Shown piece after piece: positions 1 through 5,277 of a DNA stretch of 28,010 nucleotides. This DNA comes from an uncultured Gemmatimonadota bacterium (GTDB lineage: Bacteria; Gemmatimonadota; Gemmatimonadetes; Gemmatimonadales; GWC2-71-9): contig CAMLLJ010000008.1 in assembly GCA_946480845.1 (NCBI GenBank), positions 1-28,010 of the forward strand, in the 5' to 3' direction. The notes under the pieces were generated by a model, which was not told the origin of the DNA, did not search any database, and worked only from the letters and a program-made list of their open reading frames with translations. Position numbers and translations under genes: made by a program. Position 1 is the stretch's first letter. Each line of letters opens with the position of its first letter.

Positions 1-50
1 CGCCGGGGGCCGTGCTGGTGCGGGTGATGTCGGCCGGGCCGGACGCGTGA
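1..50 (+). CDS. C-terminal end of an unidentified protein (cut by window edge)
   Basis: One frame is open from the window edge to a TGA at 48-50 and reads PGAVLVRVMSAGPDA then stop. It is followed at once by a strong hairpin (57-82), which is what the end of a transcription unit would look like. Fifteen residues are too few to name a family. A chance open frame of this length in GC-rich DNA is quite possible, so the call rests mainly on the adjoining hairpin. Confidence 0.4.
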   Translation, partial: PGAVLVRVMSAGPDA

Positions 51-56
51 AACTGG

Positions 57-82
57 GCCCCCCGGGGCTGCGGCCGGGGGGC
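57..82. terminator. Terminator-like GC hairpin between two gene ends
   Basis: Positions 57-65 (GCCCCCCGG) pair perfectly with 74-82 (CCGGGGGGC), giving a 9-bp stem with an 8-base loop. On the plus strand it is followed by GCCTCTTT, a short U-rich tail. On the minus strand it lies 28 bases after the stop of the small secreted protein gene and is followed by CCCAGTTTCAC. It could therefore stop transcription from both sides. Confidence 0.6.
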
Positions 83-109
83 GCCTCTTTGCTCAGGGTC
101 GAAGGCCCC

Positions 110-415
110 TCAGCGGAGGTAGGTCACGGTGGCGCGGAGTCGTGAAGGGCGCGCCGCCGACGAGTCGGGCATCACCCGCAGTTCCACCCGGGCCCGGGAT
201 GCGGCCGGATCCACCGCCAGCGGCCTGCCGGCCCGGACCACGGCCGCAGCGTGCTCGGAGATCACGCGGGCGGCCGGTCCCGGACGCCCCGGGAGCACCC
301 GCACCCGCGCTTGCAATACGCCAGACGCCTGTGCGTTGACCTGTGCCGCCGTGCCGATCGACAGCAGGACGGCGGCCACGCCGGAACGGAAGAGCGTACC
401 AGCTCCGAGCTTCAC
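110..415 (-). CDS. Small secreted protein, possibly pilin-like (hypothetical)
   Basis: I do not recognise a family. With the GTG start at 415 the protein is about 101 residues. It opens with a basic residue and a hydrophobic signal segment (FRSGVAAVLLSIGTAAQVNA) and a likely cut before QASG. The mature part begins SGVLQARVRVLP, an alternating-hydrophobic strand, and ends RLRATVTYLR. Both ends resemble the first and last strands of DUF4402/spore-coat-U-like subunits such as those encoded next door, so a minor or degenerate pilin-like protein is possible; this is inference. The open frame extends upstream to a TTG at 523, but only the 415 start puts the signal segment at the N-terminus. No clear Shine-Dalgarno precedes it; its GTG overlaps the TGA of a 65-codon frame (GTGA). 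It is divergent from the pilus operon. Confidence 0.5.
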   Translation of the reverse strand: MKLGAGTLFRSGVAAVLLSIGTAAQVNAQASGVLQARVRVLPGRPGPAARVISEHAAAVVRAGRPLAVDPAASRARVELRVMPDSSAARPSRLRATVTYLR

Positions 416-609
416 ACGGACACCATGGACTGCGGGGGCGACGGGCACAGGAGCAAGAACCGGTGCGCCATTGCTGAGAGGGTATCGTCGCCCGGCTGAA
501 CCTCGCAAGTGGCGGCGGGCCAATGGGTTCCCGGCTCACAGTCGGAATTGCAGCTCCTGTCCAGAATACGTTCGATTCTGGTCATCTCGTCCACCGGACC
601 CAGCTTCAT
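412..609 (-). CDS. Doubtful 65-residue open frame upstream of the small secreted protein
   Basis: An ATG at 609, directly preceded by GGGAG, opens a 65-residue frame (MKLGPVDEMTRIERILDRSC...) that ends in TGA at 412-414 and overlaps the GTG start of the downstream secreted-protein frame as GTGA, the usual sign of translational coupling. Against it: the composition is unlike any family I know, its third codon positions are less GC-rich than in the neighbouring genes, and it runs through the inverted repeat at 561-581. A perfect TTGACA lies upstream on the minus strand (654-649), but no good -10 follows. It may be a leader reading frame or pure chance. Confidence 0.2.
   Translation of the reverse strand: MKLGPVDEMTRIERILDRSCNSDCEPGTHWPAATCEVQPGDDTLSAMAHRFLLLCPSPPQSMVSV
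561..581. promoter_or_regulatory. Inverted repeat, candidate enhancer-binding-protein site
   Basis: CCAGAAT (561-567), seven bases of spacer, then ATTCTGG (575-581): the arms are perfect reverse complements. The centre lies about 130 bases upstream of the -12 element of the sigma-54-type promoter at 687-703. Sigma-54 activators typically bind dyads roughly 80-200 bases upstream, so position and symmetry both fit. The assignment depends on that promoter being real. Confidence 0.45.
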
Positions 610-658
610 CTCCCATAAGTGCTTGGGTCTCTACCGGTTCCACGACACTGTCAAGAAA

Positions 659-675
659 CCCGACAATTGTTCGGG
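659..675. promoter_or_regulatory. Dyad around ACAATTGT, possible operator
   Basis: CCCG (659-662), the 8-base palindrome ACAATTGT (663-670), one extra T, then CGGG (672-675) form an imperfect dyad just upstream of the -24 element of the sigma-54-type promoter. It could bind a repressor or a bending protein; nothing in the window identifies one. Confidence 0.3.
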
Positions 676-686
676 GACTGACACCA

Positions 687-703
687 TTGGCACGGCGGTT
701 GCC
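687..703 (+). promoter_or_regulatory. Sigma-54 (RpoN)-type -24/-12 promoter of the pilus operon
   Basis: TTGGCACG (687-694), four bases, then TTGC (699-702) matches the known -24/-12 consensus YTGGCACG-N4-TTGCW at every core base; only the last W is C. GG and GC keep the required spacing. The predicted start of transcription is near 713-715, leaving a leader of about 60 bases before the ATG at 775. An 11-base fixed match is expected about 0.013 times by chance in both strands of this window if bases were equal, somewhat more at this GC content. I found no second match as good in the window. Confidence 0.65.
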
Positions 704-774
704 CCTGAGCGGCCCGGATGCATTGCCGTCATCTCCCGGCTCGCACTTCAACCCCCAGGGACAGGACCGTGACC

Positions 775-1275
775 ATGCGTACCTCGCTCAAGTTCGTGCT
801 CGCACTTGCCGGGACCGCCGCGTTTGCGGCGCCTGCGGCGGCCCAGATCACCGACAACATCGACGCGACGGCGACCGTGCTCCAGGCGCTCACCGTGAAC
901 GGCGATGCGGCGCTGGCCTTCGGCAACATCGCACCGTCGCAGGTCAAGACCGTCGCGGCGGGCGCGGCGGCGAGCGGTCACTTCTCCATGGCGGGTGCGC
1001 CCGGCTCGTCCGTCTCCTTCCGGTTCAATGCGCTGCCGGCGACGCTCCAGATTGCCGGCCTTGCGCTGTCCGGGTGGACGGGCCTGCACCGCGACGTCAA
1101 CACCGCCGCGGGCGCCACCGCCTTCACGCCGACGGCCGGGTCCGCCGAGAGCGTGACCATGAACGCGGCCGACGGCAACTACTTCGTCTGGATCGGCGCG
1201 ACGCTGACCGCGGCGGGCGTGGTGGCCCCCGGCACCTACACGCAGCCGGTCGTGCTCGAAGTCTTCTACACCTGA
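775..1275 (+). CDS. DUF4402-family pilin-like subunit (probable major subunit)
   Basis: This is a 166-residue exported protein. Residues 1-23 are a signal peptide (MRTSLKFVLALAGTAAFAAPAAA, cut before QITD). The mature chain follows the DUF4402 pattern: an N-terminal alternating strand (DATATVLQALTV), then LAFGNIAPSQ, a glycine-rich middle, and a C-terminal strand near GTYTQPVVLEVFYT. DUF4402 proteins are small all-beta subunits often encoded beside PapD-like chaperones and ushers, as here. The ATG at 775 is preferred over the in-frame ATG near 718 because it puts the signal peptide at the N-terminus and has CAGGGACAGGA just upstream. It is the first gene of the operon, followed by a long hairpin, the usual position of a major pilin. 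No cysteines occur in the mature part, so no disulphide is expected. Confidence 0.75.
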   Translation: MRTSLKFVLALAGTAAFAAPAAAQITDNIDATATVLQALTVNGDAALAFGNIAPSQVKTVAAGAAASGHFSMAGAPGSSVSFRFNALPATLQIAGLALSGWTGLHRDVNTAAGATAFTPTAGSAESVTMNAADGNYFVWIGATLTAAGVVAPGTYTQPVVLEVFYT

Positions 1276-1288
1276 GCGGAGCCGCTCA
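1273..1288 (+). repeat. Small palindrome over the pilin stop codon
   Basis: TGAGCGG, AG, CCGCTCA: a perfect 7-bp dyad whose first three bases are the stop codon of the first pilin gene. It sits just before the larger hairpin at 1292-1340, and both would lie in the same mRNA spacer. Confidence 0.5.
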
Positions 1289-1291
1289 TCC

Positions 1292-1340
1292 GGACGTGCG
1301 CGAGGGCGGTGGTGCGGATGCCACCGCCCTCCGCGCGTCC
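1292..1340 (+). promoter_or_regulatory. Long intercistronic hairpin after the first pilin gene
   Basis: AGGGCGGTGG (1303-1312) pairs perfectly with CCACCGCCCT (1321-1330) around an 8-base loop, and the flanks GGACG...GCG and CGCGCGTCC extend the stem with one or two bulges to nearly 20 bp. No U-tract follows. In known fimbrial operons such hairpins after the major subunit gene stabilise its mRNA or partly terminate transcription, so that subunit is made in excess over chaperone and usher. The same role is inferred here. Confidence 0.55.
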
Positions 1341-1367
1341 GGGCCCGCACCTCGAGGAACGACGCAC

Positions 1368-1838
1368 ATGTCCGCTGGCCGGTTCCTGCTGCTTCCCATG
1401 CTCCTGGCGGTCGCTGCCGCGCCGCTCCCGGCGCAGCGGCCGATCCAGGTCGCGGGCATCAAGAACCTCGCCTTCGGGCTCCTGCTCGCGGGCACGCCGA
1501 TGAGCGTGCTCCGGACCGACGCCGTCCGGGCAGGGCAGGTGAACATCACGGCCCAGCCCAAGTCGCCCATCATCATCCAGATCTCGCTGCCCGCGTCAAT
1601 GAGCGGGCCGGCCGGGGCCACGCTGCCGATTTCCTTCGGCCCCAACGATGCCGGCTACTCGGCGCTGGGTGCCATCGGGTCCCAGGTGGCGTTCGATCCC
1701 CGCAACTCGACGGTGGTCCTCACCAACACCTCGAACGGGCGCGGGACGCTCTACATCGGCGGCACCGCGTCGCCGGCATTCAACCAGCAGCCCGGCAACT
1801 ATACCGGGACCATCACCATCACGGTCGCCTATCCATGA
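1368..1838 (+). CDS. Second DUF4402-like pilin subunit
   Basis: This is a 156-residue exported protein with a signal peptide (MSAGRFLLLPMLLAVAAAPLPA, cut before QRP). The mature chain has KNLAFGLLLAG near the start and ends QPGNYTGTITITVAYP, the typical closing strand of DUF4402 subunits. It also contains VFDPRNSTV-like and NTSNGRGTLYIGG stretches suggesting an all-beta fold. The ATG at 1368 begins the signal peptide; the same frame stays open far upstream only because stops are rare at this GC content. Its TGA overlaps the chaperone ATG (ATGA, 1835-1838), so the two are probably translationally coupled. It differs clearly from the first subunit and may be a minor, tip or initiator subunit. 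Confidence 0.72.
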   Translation: MSAGRFLLLPMLLAVAAAPLPAQRPIQVAGIKNLAFGLLLAGTPMSVLRTDAVRAGQVNITAQPKSPIIIQISLPASMSGPAGATLPISFGPNDAGYSALGAIGSQVAFDPRNSTVVLTNTSNGRGTLYIGGTASPAFNQQPGNYTGTITITVAYP

Positions 1839-2680
1839 CTCGGTCCTCGCGCCTGCTCCGTCTGCTTGCCCTCCCAGCGGCCCTGGCGGCCGGGCCCGCC
1901 GCCGCCCATGCGCAGGGCCTGCTGATCGCGCCGACGACCGTAGTCATCGACTCGCGCTCGCGCACCACGTCGCTGCTGCTGGTGAACCCGGGTGACGAGC
2001 CGGCCGAAGTGGAGATCTCGGCCTTCTTCGCCTACACGGTCACCGACAGCACCGGCCGGCTCGAGCTGCACACCCCGGAGCGCCCCGACTCGGGGGTGGT
2101 CTCCGCCGCGGACTGGATCCGGGTCTTCCCGCGCCGCATGACCATCGACCCCCGGGCGCAGCAGACCGTGCGCCTCCTCGTCTCGCCGCCGGCCGACCTC
2201 CCCGACGGCGAGTACTGGGCCCGGCTCGCCGTGCTTGCCCGCGGGGGAAAGCTCCCGATCACCAGCGCGGCCGACACCGGCGTGCAGGTCGGGCTCTCGA
2301 TCGAGGTGCGCACCCTGCTCCCGGTCCTGTTTCGCAAGGGGAAGGTGTCCACCGGCGTCGCCCTCTCCGGCCTGCGGGCCGCACGCACCGACGATTCGGT
2401 GGTGGTGCGCGCCCGGCTCGACCGCCAGGGAAATGCCGCGATGATCGGCACCGTGCGCGGCGAGTTCGTGGATGCGTCGGGGCAGGTGCGTGCCTCCTTC
2501 TCGCAGCCGGTTTCGACCTACATGGAGCTGGAGCCGCGCTTCACGGCGCCGTCCGATTCGGTGCCGCCCGGCCGCTACACGCTGCGGATGGAAGTGCTGC
2601 CGGAACGCCGTGATCTCCCCGCCGAGTCGCTGTTGAGCTTCCGCGCAGTGCGCGACTCCATCGCGGTGGACCTCCCCTAG
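1835..2680 (+). CDS. Periplasmic pilus-assembly chaperone (PapD/FimC-like)
   Basis: This is a 281-residue exported protein with a signal peptide at about 1-26 (ends AAAHA, before QGLL). Residues 27-140 follow the PapD N-terminal Ig-like domain: IAPTTVVIDSRSRTTSLLLVNPGDEPAEVEI as the first strands, then DWIRVFPRRMTIDPRAQQTVRLLV, which matches the conserved F/G-strand region that donates a strand to subunits. The second domain (about 150-281) is more divergent and longer than in classical chaperones (usually 230-250 residues in total). It would bind the DUF4402 subunits in the periplasm and hand them to the usher. It overlaps the upstream pilin gene by 4 bases and lies 4 bases before the usher gene. 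Confidence 0.75.
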   Translation: MTRSSRLLRLLALPAALAAGPAAAHAQGLLIAPTTVVIDSRSRTTSLLLVNPGDEPAEVEISAFFAYTVTDSTGRLELHTPERPDSGVVSAADWIRVFPRRMTIDPRAQQTVRLLVSPPADLPDGEYWARLAVLARGGKLPITSAADTGVQVGLSIEVRTLLPVLFRKGKVSTGVALSGLRAARTDDSVVVRARLDRQGNAAMIGTVRGEFVDASGQVRASFSQPVSTYMELEPRFTAPSDSVPPGRYTLRMEVLPERRDLPAESLLSFRAVRDSIAVDLP

Positions 2681-2684
2681 CGCC

Positions 2685-5267
2685 ATGCGGCGCACCCGCG
2701 CGGGATTCGCCCTGGCGCTGGCGCTCGCCCTGCGAGCGCTCGCCGGCGCGCCCGCGCTCGCCGCGCAGGATCCCGATTCCCTCGTTGAGCCGATGCTGGT
2801 CGAGCTGCGGCTCGGGCAGGCGGTGGCGCGGACCGTCCCGGGCTTCCGGGTGGGCCGCGAGCTCCTCCTGCCCGCGCTCCAGTTCTTCGAGATGGCCGAG
2901 ATCCGCGCCGCCGCAGATTCAACCGGCCGGCTGCACGCCACGCTCCAGCCGGGCAACGTGCCGCTGCTCGTGGACACGCGCGCGCATCTCGCGCGCACCG
3001 GCGCGCGCGAGATGGCGGTGGATCCGTCGCTCGTGACGGCGCGCGACGGCGACGTGTACGTGGCCGCCGCGCTCCTCGGCGAGCTGGTCGGCGTGCGCTT
3101 CGACGTGAGCTGGCCCGAGCTCGAGGCCGTGGTGCTCGACATCCACAATCTTCCCCTCGGCGAGCGGCTCCGGCGCGAGGCGGCGCGTGACGGCCTCCGC
3201 CGCGCAGTGGAGGGCATGCCGGCGAGCCGCACCGTCGCCGCCTCCCGCACCCGGTGGGATGGCTTCGTGCTCGACTACTCCTGGTTCTCGCCCAGCTCCG
3301 ATCCGCTGGCCGGGAGCTCGTACTCAGTGGCCGCCGGCACGAGCGTACTGGGCGGCTCGCTCGAGGGCGCCCTCCGGAGCGCCGGTCCGGCCGGTGAGGG
3401 CGATGTCGAGGTCGACGGCTCGTGGCTCGGCGTCTGGCGCAGCAACCGCTGGCTTCGCCAGCTCCGGATCGGCGACGGCCCCGGCTCGGGCCCCCGCCCG
3501 CGTTCGGGCCGCGGCATCACCGTCACCAACGCACCGTACGTGCGACCGTCGCTGCTGGGCACCTACGCGTTCAATGGCCGGCTGCCTCCCGGGTGGCAGG
3601 TGGAGGCCTACCGCGGCGGGCAGCTCGTGGGGCTCGATTCGGTGCTCGCCGACGGCGCGTTCGGCGTGGACGTTCCGGTCCTCTTCGGCGAGAACCCGAT
3701 CGAGCTGGTGGCCTACGGCCCCTTCGGCGAGCGCCAGACCTTCAGCCGCACCTACCGGGCGGCCACCACACTGCTGCGCGCGCGCGAGTTCGAGTACGGC
3801 CTCTCCGCCGGCGCCTGCCGGCTCGCCCCCTGCGCGGCGACGGCGAACGCGGACATCCGCTACGGCGTCTCCCGCCGCTGGACCATGGCGGCCGGCATGG
3901 ACCGGATCTGGCGCGACTCCCTGGCCGACCTGGCGCACCCGTACGTCTCGGCCGTGGGAAGCCTCAGCTACGCCTGGACGGTGCAGGCGGAGGTGGTGGG
4001 CAACGGGCTGGTGCGCGGGGGCATCGGCTTCGAGCCGACGCTCAACCTGCGGCTGGGCGCGGACTATACGCGCTACGACGAGGATGTCGTGGCGTCGCTG
4101 TTCAATCCGCTCAGCCGGCGGCGGCAGCTCCGCCTGGCCGCCTTCTACCGCCCCGACGCCCGGCGCGACTTCTTCTACGCCGACGCCACCGCCGAGCTGG
4201 CGACCACCGCGACCGGAACCGTCCAGCGGCTGCAGGGCGCGGTCTCGGCACAGCTGGGCGACGTGCGGTTGCAGCCGTATGCACGGCTCGAGCGGGACGG
4301 AGTGGATGGGGTCGGGACCACATCACGCGGGTTCTTCGGGCTGACCACGTTTTATGTGCCCAGCGGCCGGGTCGGGGCGCTGCTCCGCCGCTCCTGGCTC
4401 CGGGGCAGCTACGAGTCGGAGGGGCTCTCCACGCCGCGCCTGGCATCCATTTCGATCGCGCGCCCGGTGCTCGGGGCGGTGCGGGTCGAGGCCGGCGTGA
4501 ACTGGGTGCGCGGCGCGGCGGGGCCCGCGTTCACCCTGGGCGTGGCGTCGTCCTTCGACGCGGTTCGCTCCTATACCACGCTGAGCGCGCAGCGCGGAGC
4601 GCCCGCGGGCATGACGCAGTATCTGCAGGGCTCGATGATCTACGACCGGCAGCGCGGCTCGCTCACCCTCGATGCGGGGCCGTCGCTGCAGCGGGGCGGT
4701 GTCGCCGGCGTGGTCTTCCTGGATACCAATGGCAACGGCAGGCGCGACGTGGGCGAGGAAGGGCTCCCCAATGTGCGGCTGCAGGTCGGCTCGGGGAGCG
4801 CGTACTCCGATTCGCTGGGGGTCTACCGGGTCTGGGACGTCGTGCCGTTCGAGCCGCTGCTCGTGTCGGCCGACTCGCTCAGCTTCGATTCGCCGCTCTG
4901 GGTGGCGAGCGACCGCGCGGTCGCCGTCCTGCCGACGCCCAACGCGTTCACCGCCGTGGACGTTCCGCTCACCATGGGCGCGGTGCTGGAGGGCAGCGTG
5001 ACCCGGAGCTTCGGCGGGAAGCTCCAGGGTGTCGCGGGCGCGACACTGGTGCTCACCGAGCGCCGGACCGGCCGGCGCCGCTCGATCACCACCTTCACCG
5101 ACGGCTCGTTCTACGCGCTGGGTGTCACCCCCGGCGAGTACGAGCTTGCCGTCGGCCAGCCCCTGCTCGACCTCTGGCAGGTGGACGCCGAGCCGCGCTG
5201 GTTCGTGATTGGCCCGGATGGCGAGGGGCCGGCCACGCTGGAGCTCACCATCGTCCCCAGGCCGTGA
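2685..5267 (+). CDS. Usher-like outer-membrane protein with C-terminal SdrD-B/CarboxypepD-like domains
   Basis: This is an 860-residue protein with a signal peptide at about 1-26 (ends APALA). Residues 30-170 form an N-terminal soluble domain (LVELRLGQAVARTVPG...). From about 180 to 665 it is rich in barrel-type strands; NGRLPPGWQVEAYRGGQLVGLDSV and NPIELVAYGPFGERQTFSRTY resemble the plug-flanking region of FimD/PapC and archaic ushers. Around 670-760 a GVVFLDTNGNGRRDVGEEGL segment marks an SdrD-B-like calcium-binding beta-sandwich, and about 765-835 (GAVLEGSV...GSFYALGVTPGEYELAVG) resembles a carboxypeptidase-regulatory-like domain. The expected role is the outer-membrane secretion and assembly pore for the two DUF4402 subunits. 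The C-terminal extension may replace the usual usher C-terminal domains. It starts 4 bases after the chaperone stop and ends 10 bases from the convergent DUF5916 gene. Confidence 0.68.
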   Translation: MRRTRAGFALALALALRALAGAPALAAQDPDSLVEPMLVELRLGQAVARTVPGFRVGRELLLPALQFFEMAEIRAAADSTGRLHATLQPGNVPLLVDTRAHLARTGAREMAVDPSLVTARDGDVYVAAALLGELVGVRFDVSWPELEAVVLDIHNLPLGERLRREAARDGLRRAVEGMPASRTVAASRTRWDGFVLDYSWFSPSSDPLAGSSYSVAAGTSVLGGSLEGALRSAGPAGEGDVEVDGSWLGVWRSNRWLRQLRIGDGPGSGPRPRSGRGITVTNAPYVRPSLLGTYAFNGRLPPGWQVEAYRGGQLVGLDSVLADGAFGVDVPVLFGENPIELVAYGPFGERQTFSRTYRAATTLLRAREFEYGLSAGACRLAPCAATANADIRYGVSRRWTMAAGMDRIWRDSLADLAHPYVSAVGSLSYAWTVQAEVVGNGLVRGGIGFEPTLNLRLGADYTRYDEDVVASLFNPLSRRRQLRLAAFYRPDARRDFFYADATAELATTATGTVQRLQGAVSAQLGDVRLQPYARLERDGVDGVGTTSRGFFGLTTFYVPSGRVGALLRRSWLRGSYESEGLSTPRLASISIARPVLGAVRVEAGVNWVRGAAGPAFTLGVASSFDAVRSYTTLSAQRGAPAGMTQYLQGSMIYDRQRGSLTLDAGPSLQRGGVAGVVFLDTNGNGRRDVGEEGLPNVRLQVGSGSAYSDSLGVYRVWDVVPFEPLLVSADSLSFDSPLWVASDRAVAVLPTPNAFTAVDVPLTMGAVLEGSVTRSFGGKLQGVAGATLVLTERRTGRRRSITTFTDGSFYALGVTPGEYELAVGQPLLDLWQVDAEPRWFVIGPDGEGPATLELTIVPRP

Positions 5268-5277
5268 CCGCCCGCGC

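Larger units (their letters stand above)
416..774. other. Regulatory stretch between divergent genes (359 bases)
   Basis: This is the only long gap without a convincing gene, and 540-690 is visibly less GC-rich than its surroundings. In order it holds a 7-7-7 inverted repeat (561-581), a GACACTGTC dyad (644-652), a minus-strand TTGACA (654-649), a dyad around ACAATTGT (659-675), a sigma-54-type promoter (687-703) and an untranslated leader up to the pilin ATG at 775. Plus-strand frames through it do not look like proteins. Confidence 0.6.

Noticed and set aside
628..654. Minus-strand sigma-70 promoter (perfect TTGACA at 654-649)
   Set aside because: The best -10 candidates at normal spacing are TAGAGA (15 bases) or GAGACC (17 bases), both poor; kept only as a note.
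509..772. 87-codon plus-strand frame in the regulatory gap
   Set aside because: No Shine-Dalgarno, no family resemblance, and it runs through the promoter and dyads upstream of the pilin gene.
129..1367. Long plus-strand open frame running into the second pilin gene
   Set aside because: It is arginine/alanine-rich low-complexity translation in the wrong frame of the first pilin gene. Only its part from 1368 on is a real protein with a signal peptide.
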